DNA of 23,224 bases from DASVCS01 sp036381495. GTDB lineage: Bacteria; Gemmatimonadota; Gemmatimonadetes; Longimicrobiales; RSA9. Shown here piece after piece: positions 14,301 through 21,653 of the stretch. The DNA is taken from the NCBI GenBank assembly GCA_036381495.1, contig DASVCS010000011.1, positions 1-23,224 of the forward strand, in the 5' to 3' direction. How positions within the stretch are numbered: position 1 is the first letter of the stretch; each line of letters starts with the position of its first letter. A model generated the notes under the pieces. The model ran no database searches. It was not told the origin of the DNA and saw only the letters and a program-made list of their open reading frames with translations. A program made the position numbers and the translations under genes.

Positions 14301-15959
14301 ATGAACGGGGCGTCCGCGGGAACGCTCGGACCCGTGGCGGTGTTCGCGGCCATCGCGCGCACGCTCACCGAGTCGCTCGAGCTTCCGGAAGTCCTGCAAC
14401 GCATTGCGTCGGAGATGCTGGCGCTGACGGCGGCGCAGGGAGTCAGCATCATCATGCCGCGGGGCGAGCTGGCGGAGTTCGTCGCGCACGCCTCGCCGCC
14501 GCCGCATTCGCGCATCCCCGTGGGCTTCCGGTTCCGGCCCGCACCCGAGATGGTCGCGGCGCTGGCCTCGCGCCGCGAGCCCCTCGTCATCCTCGACCTG
14601 CACGCCTCGCCGCTCATCCCGCGGGCGATCCAGGAGCGGATCACGGCGCAGGACGTGGTCGTCCTGCCGCTCCGCGTGGACCGCGCGTTGCTGGGCGCGC
14701 TCTGCATCGCCTTCGACCAGCTCCCGGAGCGGTGGCCATGGGATCCCGCGCTGCTTCGCGCAGTGGGCGACCAGGCGGCGGTCGCCGTGCGCAACGCGCA
14801 GCTCTATGAAGAGGCGCGCCGCTCGGGCGAACGGCTGGTCCAGGCCGAGCGGCTCTCGACAATGGGCCGTCTGGTCGCGCACGTCGCCCACGAATTGAAC
14901 AACCCGCTCACGACGGCGCGGCTCCTCACCGAGAGCCTCGAAGACGAGCCGCTCTCCCCACCGGTCCTCGAACAGGTGCACGCACTCCGAGAGGAGGTCG
15001 AGCGTGCCGCGACCGTCGTGCGCGACCTGCTCCTCTTCTCGCGCAAAGGCCGTCGCGCCTTCGGACCGGTCCGGATCCCGGAGGTCGTGAGCGATGCGGT
15101 CGCCGAGCAGGCCCGGCGCATGGAGGCCGCGGGCGTGCGCCTCGCCACGATCGTGGACGAGACCGTGCCGATGGTGATCGGCGATGCACGTGCGCTGCGC
15201 ACGGCGCTGTCGAACCTGCTCCACAACGCCGTGCAGGCCCTGGAGGCAGTCACTTCCGACCGCTGGGTCGAGGTCCGCGTCCGGACCGAAACGGATCCCG
15301 AGCAACGGCGCCTCGTGGTCATCGAGGTCGAGGATTCCGGCGCCGGGATCCCGGAACCGCTGCGCACCCGCATCTTCGAGCCGTTCTTCACGACGAAGGG
15401 GGTGGGCGAGGGGACGGGGCTGGGCCTGGCGATCGTCAAGGAAATCGTCGAGGCGCACGGCGGCGTCGTCGAAGTGGATGGCGGACAGGTCGGCGGCGCC
15501 ATCCTGCGGCTACGGCTCCAGGCCGCGGATGCTGAGGTGGTGGCCACCGAAACCGTCGCGCACGAACCCGGATCCACGCCGCGCCGCGGCTTGCGCGTGC
15601 TCGTGATCGATGATGAACCCGAGCTTCAGCGGGCCATGCACCGCGTCCTGGCGCATCTCGGCTGTGAGGTGACGTCGGCGCTCACGGGCGAGGAGGGGTA
15701 CGATCGTGCCCGCACGGAGGCGTTCGACCTGATCCTGTGCGACATCCGCATGCCCGGCATGCATGGCCGGGACCTCTATACACGGCTGTCCGCCGAGGCG
15801 CCGGAGGCCGCGCGGGTGATGGCGTTCATGACCGGAGACACGTTGACGGGCCAGATCCGGCGGTTCCTCGAATCCAGCGGGCGGCCCGCACTGGCCAAGC
15901 CTTTCGGCCGCGCCCAGCTCGCCGAACTGCTCCGGTCGATGTCAATGGGGCGCGAGTGA
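14301..15959 (+). CDS. cytosolic GAF-histidine kinase with C-terminal receiver domain
   Basis: 552 residues from ATG 14301, preferred over ATG 14286 because GGATGGGG precedes it at a usable distance. Residues ~15-170 are a GAF-like sensor with no membrane segment. Residues ~183-255 are HisKA with phospho-acceptor H197 (VAHVAHELNNPL). Residues ~295-410 are the HATPase with N309, the G1 box EDSGAGI (D345), an F box FEPFFTTK and a G2 box GEGTGLGL. Residues ~430-548 are a receiver with acidic pair D437-D438, phospho-acceptor D481 (LCDIRMPG), T511 and K533. The kinase resembles the NtrB/AtoS group. As no DNA-binding output follows, phosphate probably passes to another protein, or the receiver tunes the kinase. 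The stop overlaps the next gene. Confidence 0.92.
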   Translation: MNGASAGTLGPVAVFAAIARTLTESLELPEVLQRIASEMLALTAAQGVSIIMPRGELAEFVAHASPPPHSRIPVGFRFRPAPEMVAALASRREPLVILDLHASPLIPRAIQERITAQDVVVLPLRVDRALLGALCIAFDQLPERWPWDPALLRAVGDQAAVAVRNAQLYEEARRSGERLVQAERLSTMGRLVAHVAHELNNPLTTARLLTESLEDEPLSPPVLEQVHALREEVERAATVVRDLLLFSRKGRRAFGPVRIPEVVSDAVAEQARRMEAAGVRLATIVDETVPMVIGDARALRTALSNLLHNAVQALEAVTSDRWVEVRVRTETDPEQRRLVVIEVEDSGAGIPEPLRTRIFEPFFTTKGVGEGTGLGLAIVKEIVEAHGGVVEVDGGQVGGAILRLRLQAADAEVVATETVAHEPGSTPRRGLRVLVIDDEPELQRAMHRVLAHLGCEVTSALTGEEGYDRARTEAFDLILCDIRMPGMHGRDLYTRLSAEAPEAARVMAFMTGDTLTGQIRRFLESSGRPALAKPFGRAQLAELLRSMSMGRE

Positions 15960-16996
15960 TGGACGCGCCGGGCGATGCCGTGCGCGCCGCGCAACACGGC
16001 CGGCTGCGGCGCGAGTGGGTCGCCGTCGACGCGCCGGATACGCGTGTAGGTGCGGCGGTCGAATGGGCAAAGCCGTGGCTGCACCGGTTCGGAGGAGATT
16101 CCGTGCGTGCGCCGGCCGGGCACGCCGCGGAGGATGGCGCCGGCGCGGTGCTCGCCACGCTGGCTTGCGGCGGGTTCGATGAAGCGCGCCGGACGCTCGC
16201 GCGGCTCGATCCGGACGCGCCGGGCTGCCTCGATCTCGTCGCCAGGTACCTGGCCTGGACCGGGGATGTCGCGTTCATCCGCGCGCGGCGGGATTCACTG
16301 CGGCGCGCGTGTGCGACGACGGAAGTCGTGCCCGCCGGGCTGATCGCGGTCGCCGAGAGCATCGGCGATCATGCGCTGGCGATGGAACTGCGCCGCCGCA
16401 CGCCCGCGCTGGTCGCCATCGACGGCGCGCCGCCGCGTGCGCCCGCCGTAGACCCGGCCGCGCCGGAAGGCCCGCCCGTCACCCGCTGGGCGTCACTCGG
16501 CGCCGATGCCCTCGCCGCGGCGATCGCCCGCTGGAACCGCCACGTCGCACGAGCCGCCGACCGGGCCGACCCGGACGGCGAAGCGGACGCCCCCGACGCG
16601 GTGCGCACGGCGATCGAGGTCGTCCTCCCCCTTATCCACGGCATGCTCGGCGCCGAACCGGACGCGGTCCGCGGACGGCTGCAACTGAGCACCTGGATCC
16701 CGGCGGACTGGGACCGACTCGAGGTCCTCCGCCTCCGTATGGGCGATGCAGCCGTCGCGCTCCGCTACGACCGCGACGGAGCGCGCCACACCTTCCGCAT
16801 CGAGCAGCACAGCGGCGCAATCCCGATCCGACTCATCCTGGAAGCGGCGCTCCCCGGGCGGCGACTGCTCGCCGCGCGTGTCGAGGGGACGGAGGCGGAA
16901 CTCGATCCCGTGCCCGCCGGCGAACGGCTGCGCATTCCCGTGCAGCTCGCCCTCGACCACGAGCGCACCCTCGAGTTCCATGTCGCAGCGGTGTGA
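15959..16996 (+). CDS. shrunken glycosidase (debranching-type)-like protein, probably non-catalytic
   Basis: 345 residues from ATG 15959, overlapping the kinase stop by one base (TGATG), so the two are translationally coupled. The N-terminal part (VDAPDTRVGAAVEWAKPWLHRF, then GGFDEARRTLARL, YLAWTGDVAFIRARRDSL and AVAESIGDHALAMELRRR) reads like an abbreviated six-hairpin barrel of amylo-1,6-glucosidase-type enzymes. The C-terminal part (VLPLIHGMLGAEPDAVRGRLQL, ADWDRLEVLRLRMGDAAVALRY, then GARHTFRIEQ and IPIRLILEAALPGRRLLAARVEG) resembles their trailing beta-sandwich. Full-length relatives are about twice as long (from memory); the segments carrying the catalytic acids and the FGRDAxW-type motif are missing or unrecognisable. 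There is no signal peptide. It may be a sensor or carbohydrate-binding adaptor for the kinase. Homology is by eye and needs a profile search. Confidence 0.6.
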   Translation: MDAPGDAVRAAQHGRLRREWVAVDAPDTRVGAAVEWAKPWLHRFGGDSVRAPAGHAAEDGAGAVLATLACGGFDEARRTLARLDPDAPGCLDLVARYLAWTGDVAFIRARRDSLRRACATTEVVPAGLIAVAESIGDHALAMELRRRTPALVAIDGAPPRAPAVDPAAPEGPPVTRWASLGADALAAAIARWNRHVARAADRADPDGEADAPDAVRTAIEVVLPLIHGMLGAEPDAVRGRLQLSTWIPADWDRLEVLRLRMGDAAVALRYDRDGARHTFRIEQHSGAIPIRLILEAALPGRRLLAARVEGTEAELDPVPAGERLRIPVQLALDHERTLEFHVAAV

Positions 16997-17025
16997 TCCT
17001 GGTGCTCGATCCCGGTCCTCATCCC

Positions 17026-17046
17026 ATCGGCGCCGCAAGCGCCGAT
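17026..17046. terminator. 8-bp-stem hairpin between convergent genes
   Basis: ATCGGCGC (17026-17033) and GCGCCGAT (17039-17046) pair around CGCAA. It lies 29 bases after the glycosidase-like stop and 9 bases after the small minus-strand gene's stop, so it could serve both. No T-tract is present. Confidence 0.45.
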
Positions 17047-17055
17047 CCGTAGGCG

Positions 17056-17247
17056 TCAGTCGCCGCCCAACCAGCCGCCGGAGCTGAGCATCTCTCGCAG
17101 CTTGGCCGGACGGTCACCGAGCTCGGTCCGGATCAGCGAGCGCATCACCGTGATGCGTTCGTCATCGGAGAGCCGGTCCACCACGGCGATCGGCGCCCCG
17201 TAGCGCAAGAGGTACCGCTTCGCATCCCGGGCCACGCTATCGTCCAT
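17056..17247 (-). CDS. 63-aa hypothetical protein
   Basis: Start ATG 17247 is fixed by AAGGAG five bases upstream and by a promoter candidate at 17282-17310; a longer in-frame reading to 17355 would run through that promoter. The product (MDDSVARDAKRYLLRYGAP at the start, GGWLGGD at the end) is soluble, predicted mostly helical, with no signal or domain that I recognise. The C-terminal RPAKLREMLSSGG is basic, amphipathic helix-like. It is transcribed alone, convergent with the kinase pair. Confidence 0.7.
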   Translation of the reverse strand: MDDSVARDAKRYLLRYGAPIAVVDRLSDDERITVMRSLIRTELGDRPAKLREMLSSGGWLGGD

Positions 17248-17281
17248 GGATTCTCCTTCGCGCGGGTTGATGACGACTGTT

Positions 17282-17310
17282 AATCTAAGGGGCGGAACGC
17301 ATTGCGGCAA
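17282..17310 (-). promoter_or_regulatory. sigma-70-like promoter for the 63-aa gene
   Basis: On the minus strand TTGCCG (17305-17310) and TAGATT (17282-17287) lie 17 bases apart, each matching four of six consensus positions. The predicted transcription start near 17275 gives a leader of about 28 bases ending in AAGGAG and ATG 17247. Confidence 0.5.
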
Positions 17311-17361
17311 TGTTGCACGGTGATTCGCCAGCGGCTCTGCCCCCCTTCGACGCACGATGGA

Positions 17362-18144
17362 TCACGGCGTCGGTCCCGCGTCGTTCCACCGGGAGAAGAT
17401 CTCCGTGAGCTGGTGGAACGCGTCCGGCTCGATGCGCGCGGCGCCACCGAACGGCTTCGCGAGCGCGGAGACCAGGAAGAGGATGAGTGCGATCAGCCCC
17501 GAGAGCGCGACGGTCATCACGACCTGGGACCAGACGTTGCGTGTGCCGAAGAGATAGCTGAAACCGATCGTGAGCGCTCCGCCGATGAGGAGCGTAGCCC
17601 AGAGCAGGCTGGGGACCCCGGCGCGGCTGTCGAGCAGGCGGAGCCGGCGCGCATCGCCGAGCTCATCCAGCCGCCGCAGCGACTCGGCGTACCACGCGCG
17701 CTCGCGGTCGTTCCGCGGCTCGGTCTCGAGGTAGACCCGCCAGAGCGCGCTGAACGCCGTCCACGCCGCCGCACTCGCCTTGCCATCCGCCATGGCGGGC
17801 CACTCGTCCTCGATCACCGCCCGCACGTAGGATTGGATGCGGCTCCGTATCCGGGCGCGCGTCGCCGGCGGGAAGACCTCCGCGCCGCGAAAGAGATTCA
17901 CCAGGTCGTTCGCCTCGGTGGCCGTGCGCACCACGGCATCGTCATACTGGTTCCAGACGACCACTACGGCGAAGGCGAGCAGCACGGCGTACATTACTCC
18001 GATCGCCGCGTAAACGGACCCCGCCACATCGTGGTGACGTTCCAACGTCGAGACCTGGACCGACCGGCGGACAACCAGCATCCCGCCGACCGCCACGCCG
18101 ACCACTACAATGACGACCAGGATTCCCGCCAACCATGCTTCCAT
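17362..18144 (-). CDS. DUF4239-like four-helix membrane protein
   Basis: 260 residues from ATG 18144; a GGTGGAA site precedes it, and the upstream in-frame extension lacks protein character. Four membrane helices are clear: ~4-25, ~43-64 (ending WNQYDDA), ~178-199 and ~204-228. Between helices 2 and 3 lies a soluble helical domain with TEANDLVNLFRGAEVFP and RSRIQSYVRAVIEDEWPAM, typical of DUF4239 (bestrophin-like fold, function unknown). The helix pattern and the E-x-N-x-L motif after helix 2 support the family call. It would sit in the inner membrane, and a channel-like role is only suggested by the fold family. Confidence 0.75.
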   Translation of the reverse strand: MEAWLAGILVVIVVVGVAVGGMLVVRRSVQVSTLERHHDVAGSVYAAIGVMYAVLLAFAVVVVWNQYDDAVVRTATEANDLVNLFRGAEVFPPATRARIRSRIQSYVRAVIEDEWPAMADGKASAAAWTAFSALWRVYLETEPRNDRERAWYAESLRRLDELGDARRLRLLDSRAGVPSLLWATLLIGGALTIGFSYLFGTRNVWSQVVMTVALSGLIALILFLVSALAKPFGGAARIEPDAFHQLTEIFSRWNDAGPTP

Positions 18145-18454
18145 GCTTTCCACCGCCGCCGCCGGGGTCACCGCTGCCGTCCTCGCGAGTCCCGAGCGCG
18201 CCGGTCGTGCCCGGTCGGGCGCGGGACTCGTGGGATGGCTCGGGATGCATGGATCGGGCAACCGGCTGCACACTGCGGCTTGCCGTGTCCAAACGGGCCA
18301 GATCCGGCGCGGCGAGCGTGGACCGGACCGTGAATCGCATGCGGCCGTCACGGCGTCGGATCCGCGGACGGATCCATGACGGCGTCACGACGAAAGATGC
18401 AGCGGTTGGGGATCGGGATCGAGTCGGGATGGTGCTTCGGACCGCGGCGCCAGA
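18145..18454. other. gene-free region between macro-domain and DUF4239 genes
   Basis: 310 bases without a credible gene. The upstream reading frame of the DUF4239 gene runs through part of it but is Arg/Pro-rich and has no ribosome site. Near 18357-18376 two GGATCC sites flank GCGGAC. No convincing promoter or terminator was recognised. Confidence 0.3.
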
Positions 18455-19009
18455 CTACCGGTCCAGCTTCTCGAGCGCCGCTCGGTAAACTCGCAGGTCC
18501 TCGTCGGAGAAGAGCACGAACCGCACCTCGTCGAAGGCATCGGGGTGCTCGCGCAGGTAGGCCGCGACGGTTCCGAGCGCGACCGGCGCGGCGCGGTCGA
18601 TGGGGTAGCCGTATGCGCCGGTGCTGATCGAGGGGAACGCGACGGTGCGGAAGCCCTGCTCCCGCGCGCGTTCGAGCGAGTTGCGGTACGCGGCGGCGAG
18701 GAGCTCCTCCTCACCGGCGCGTCCGCCGCGCCAGATCGGCCCGACCGTGTGGATCACCGCTCGGGCGGGCAGCTCGCCCGCCGTCGTGACCACCGCCTCG
18801 CCCGTCGGCAGACCATCGGGGTACGCCTCCCGCCGGATCGCGCGACACGCTTCGAGGATCGCCGGGCCGCCCCGCCGGTGGATCGCGCCATCCACGCCGC
18901 CGCCGCCCATCAGACTCGAATTGGCGGCGTTCACCACCGCGTCCACCGCCTGCCGCGTGATGTCGCCCCGGACCAGCCGGAGCTCCGCACCGCCGATCTC
19001 TCGCGCCAC
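18455..19009 (-). CDS. macro-domain O-acetyl-ADP-ribose deacetylase-like protein
   Basis: 184 residues from a GTG at 19009 that overlaps by one base the TAG of the cupredoxin gene (TAGTG), indicating translational coupling. It is a single macro domain of the MacroD/YmdB type: RGDIT at 15-19, DAVVNAANSSLMGGGGVDGAIHRRGGPAI at ~23-51 (binding loop with N27, N30 and D40), TGEAVVTTAGELPARAVIHTVGP and the phosphate loop SISTGAYGYP. Such proteins bind ADP-ribose and hydrolyse O-acetyl-ADP-ribose or mono-ADP-ribosyl-protein in the cytosol (family knowledge). The link to a periplasmic copper protein is unusual. Confidence 0.92.
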   Translation of the reverse strand: MAREIGGAELRLVRGDITRQAVDAVVNAANSSLMGGGGVDGAIHRRGGPAILEACRAIRREAYPDGLPTGEAVVTTAGELPARAVIHTVGPIWRGGRAGEEELLAAAYRNSLERAREQGFRTVAFPSISTGAYGYPIDRAAPVALGTVAAYLREHPDAFDEVRFVLFSDEDLRVYRAALEKLDR

Positions 19010-19353
19010 TACTCGACCACCACCACTCCCGACATCACCTCGCGGCCGTGAAACTCGCAGTAATACGTGTAGACTCCGGGCTCGGGGAAGTTACGATGGT
19101 AGCTGCCGGTGATCTTGCCGGCCGACCGCAATTGGGTCGGATTCTCATCGAAGACGACGTTGTGGACCGCCTTGCCCTTCCACTCCCAGAAGACCCTCGC
19201 GCCCACGGGGATCGTGACGCTATCCGGGCTGAACGCGTAATCCAGGACGTCGACGGAAGCGGCAGTGCCCTCGGGTGCCGTCGCTTCATCACCGTGGCAC
19301 CCGATCGCGGTCCCGACCACGGCGCCGAGCAGGAGAACGGTCTTCCATGTCAT
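19009..19353 (-). CDS. cupredoxin-like lipoprotein (plastocyanin/amicyanin type)
   Basis: 114 residues from ATG 19353, preceded by AGGGGAG. A lipoprotein signal ends at Cys19 (VGTAIGC). Residues ~35-114 form one cupredoxin domain with a full type-1 copper set: H64 (AVHNVVF), C99, H102 and M107 in YYCEFHGREVM, which keeps the C-x2-H-x4-M spacing of plastocyanin and amicyanin. It should be a one-electron carrier on the periplasmic side of a membrane. Overlaps the macro-domain gene. Confidence 0.87.
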   Translation of the reverse strand: MTWKTVLLLGAVVGTAIGCHGDEATAPEGTAASVDVLDYAFSPDSVTIPVGARVFWEWKGKAVHNVVFDENPTQLRSAGKITGSYHRNFPEPGVYTYYCEFHGREVMSGVVVVE

Positions 19354-19441
19354 GCGGTCTCCCCTGGGAAGAGAGTGTCAAGGCCAGTCACTGTCATGAT
19401 GCACGCTAGTATGACCCGTCCTCCACGCAGGACGCAACCCG

Positions 19442-19465
19442 CGCGCGGCGCGATCGCGCCGCGCG
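19442..19465. repeat. 24-bp perfect GC-only palindrome around GATC
   Basis: The sequence from 19442 to 19465 equals its own reverse complement, with GATC at the centre and only G/C elsewhere. It lies between the two cupredoxin genes, 76 bases after the stop of the upstream one, where a terminator or mRNA-processing hairpin could separate their expression. No T-tract is present. Confidence 0.6.
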
Positions 19466-19540
19466 GGAGATGGCGAGCGGGTGTGACGGCCGACGCAGCG
19501 ACCCCCACACCCGCCGCAGCACAGGCGATCGGGACCGCCG

Positions 19541-19879
19541 CTACTCCACGATGATCGTCCCCTCCATCCCCAGGTTCGCGTGGAAAGTGCAGACGTAGTG
19601 ATACTCGCCGGGCGCCGAGAAGGTGCGCTCGTACGTGTCGCCCTCGTTCAGCACGTCCGAACTCTGCTCGTCATCGAAGGTCACGTTGTGCCCGTGCGTT
19701 CCCGTCGTGTTCCAGTGGACCGTCGTCCCGACCTCGACGGTCCGCGTCGGCGGTACGAACTGGTCATCCGCGACCGTGACGGTGACCTCGTTCGAATCGG
19801 GCGGTCCCGTCTCGTCCTCCCCACTACAGGCGACGACGGCGAGCAGCGTAGCGGCGACGAACAGCGACTTCCGGGTCAT
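19541..19879 (-). CDS. second cupredoxin-like lipoprotein
   Basis: 112 residues from ATG 19879, preceded by AAGGAGGT. A lipoprotein signal ends at Cys18 (LAVVACSG), followed by an acidic linker. The cupredoxin domain has H64 (THGHNVTF), C97, H100 and M105 (YVCTFHANLGM), the same ligand spacing as its neighbour. The two are clearly paralogous in layout but differ in sequence, so the duplication is old or they were recruited separately. It is probably a periplasmic electron carrier. No cytochrome or copper oxidase is in the window. Confidence 0.88.
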   Translation of the reverse strand: MTRKSLFVAATLLAVVACSGEDETGPPDSNEVTVTVADDQFVPPTRTVEVGTTVHWNTTGTHGHNVTFDDEQSSDVLNEGDTYERTFSAPGEYHYVCTFHANLGMEGTIIVE

Positions 19880-20006
19880 GCGACCTCCTTCGTGAATGAA
19901 GTGATGGGGATCGTTGCAATACTTCCAACACCGGCCGTTGGTTCCGGGCGCGGCGCGACATCCGACCGGGCCGGCGCCCGTTCGGCACCGGCCGAACGGC
20001 GTCGTC

Positions 20007-20513
20007 TCAGGCGATGATGACGACCTCGTCGAGATAGTCGCGCAACGGCCGTGCGGCAGTCATGGCCGCCTGGGCGAGTGCGGCGCCGAACCGGGGATCG
20101 ACATCGTGGCGGCCGCTCACCCGTCGCGCGGCGAGTTCGCCGACGGTGCCGCCATCGCCATCGGCGGCGTCGTAGTACTCGGCGTAGCGGGCGCTGACGC
20201 GCTGTTCGAGGAGCGGGAGGTGTCCGCGGGGCGTGCCGTGGGCCTCGAGGTCCTCGAAGACGGCGCGGTGCATGGCATCGAGGGTGGCCTTGAGGACGTC
20301 GGCGTCGATGCGGCCGGCGAACGCCTGCTGGCACGCGCGCGTGTGGACCCAGAGGAAGAGGATGAGCAATTCCTCCGCGATGAGTCCCGCGGTCGCGTCG
20401 TCGCCGTCCGTTCGCGGGCCGTGCGGCGTCGGTCCGGACTCGATGTAGTCGGTGAAGCTCTCCCAGACCAGCCGTGCCAGGCCGTCACCGAGTTGGACGG
20501 GTGTCAACTCCAT
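20007..20513 (-). CDS. hypothetical helical cytosolic protein
   Basis: 168 residues from ATG 20513, with GGGAGGAG 9 bases upstream; it follows the epimerase gene by 62 bases, probably in the same operon. No signal or membrane anchor. It appears all-helical: a hydrophobic core helix (AGLIAEELLILFLWVHTRACQQAF), then DADVLKATLDAMHRAVFEDLEAHG, LLEQRVSARYAEYYDAA and RFGAALAQAAMTAARPLRDYLDEV. I do not recognise the family. Confidence 0.75.
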   Translation of the reverse strand: MELTPVQLGDGLARLVWESFTDYIESGPTPHGPRTDGDDATAGLIAEELLILFLWVHTRACQQAFAGRIDADVLKATLDAMHRAVFEDLEAHGTPRGHLPLLEQRVSARYAEYYDAADGDGGTVGELAARRVSGRHDVDPRFGAALAQAAMTAARPLRDYLDEVVIIA

Positions 20514-20575
20514 TGCGTCACTCCTCCCTGCCGGAATGGACTTCGGGTCACGGATCGAGGGGGTGGTCACGCGCA

Positions 20576-21571
20576 TCAGCGGCGGTGGTTTGCGAACCAT
20601 GCGATGGTCTCCGGCAGGCCGTCGGCGAGCGGGCGCGGGGTCCAGCCGAGCTCGCGACCGGCCTTTGCGTTCGAGTGCAGCCAGCGGAGCTCCGCGGCGA
20701 CGTCTACGCTCTCCCGGCTGATCGGGAAGCGCATGCCGGTGCGGCGGCCGATGGCATCGAGCGCCGTCCCCGTGAGTCGCGCGAGTGGCACGGGGAAGCG
20801 GAGCCGCGGCGGTCGCCGGCCGGCCAGTGCGGCGGCGCGTGCCGCGAAGTCGTTCACCGAGCAGTGCTCTCCCGAGAGGACGTACGTCTCGCCCGGCACG
20901 CCCCGTTCCGCGGCGAGGATGAGGCCCTCGACCACGTCATCGACGTGGACGTACGAGAACCAGCCGGGCCTGGCCAGCAGCCCCGGCATCCGTCCGGCCA
21001 GCAGATCCATCAGGAAACGGCCGCCGGGCCCGCGGTCTCCGGGGCCGTAAACGTAGGCGGGGCACGCGATGATCAGCGGCAGCCCATCCCGTTGCGCGGC
21101 CCGCGCGAGCCGGTGCGCCTCCGCCTTGGTCCGATGGTACGCGGACGGATAGCGGGCATCGGGCGGGTATTCGGTGTTCTCGTCGCCCTCGCCGTCGGTC
21201 ACCGGCGCCAGCGCCGCGGTGGTCGAGACGTAGACGGCGCGCGGCGTACCGGCACGCGCGACGGCGTCGAGAAAGGCGCGCGTCCCCTCGACGTTCGTCC
21301 GCGTCATGGCGCGCTCGTCCACGACGCCCACGTCGTAGATCGCGGCGAGGTGATACGCCAGCTCCACGCCATCGAGGCCGCGGACCAGCGCGGCGGCATC
21401 CGTGATGTCGCCTTCGATCCGCTCGGCGCCGAGTCGCTCCAGTTCGGCCGTGTCGGAGTCGGCGCGGACCAGACAGCGCAACCGGTCGCCATCCGCCGCG
21501 AGGCGGCGCGCCAGGCGCGTGCCGATGAAGCCGGTGGCGCCGGTCAGGAAGACCCGCCGGCCGTGCGCCAT
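20576..21571 (-). CDS. NAD(P)-dependent epimerase/dehydratase, extended SDR
   Basis: 331 residues from ATG 21571, set by AAGGAG 8 bases upstream. An N-terminal Rossmann motif TGATGFIG (G11, G14, G17), GDITD for the adenine ring, and the catalytic Y145-x3-K149 (AYHRTK) after a STTAAL serine/threonine strand mark an extended short-chain dehydrogenase. ACPAYVYGPGDRG and FSYVHVDDVVEG are typical of the dihydroflavonol-reductase/HpnA-like group. Likely substrates are nucleotide sugars or a ketone intermediate; the sequence does not decide which. It lies 82 bases downstream of the AsmA-like gene. Confidence 0.88.
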   Translation of the reverse strand: MAHGRRVFLTGATGFIGTRLARRLAADGDRLRCLVRADSDTAELERLGAERIEGDITDAAALVRGLDGVELAYHLAAIYDVGVVDERAMTRTNVEGTRAFLDAVARAGTPRAVYVSTTAALAPVTDGEGDENTEYPPDARYPSAYHRTKAEAHRLARAAQRDGLPLIIACPAYVYGPGDRGPGGRFLMDLLAGRMPGLLARPGWFSYVHVDDVVEGLILAAERGVPGETYVLSGEHCSVNDFAARAAALAGRRPPRLRFPVPLARLTGTALDAIGRRTGMRFPISRESVDVAAELRWLHSNAKAGRELGWTPRPLADGLPETIAWFANHRR

Positions 21572-21653
21572 GCGTCGCTCTCCTTTGTCTGTGTCGATGA
21601 TAGAAGAGTAACCGTCGGAGGCGAGATTGTCGAGCGGTACGTCCGGCCGCCGC

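Noticed and set aside
14058..15458. Long minus-strand frame (466 codons) opposite the histidine kinase
   Set aside because: The kinase on the plus strand has all catalytic boxes; the antisense frame has no recognisable motif.
19376..19381. Perfect TTGACA on the minus strand just before the first cupredoxin gene
   Set aside because: It lies only about 23 bases from the ATG, so a -10 at proper spacing would fall on the start codon, and no -10-like hexamer is there.
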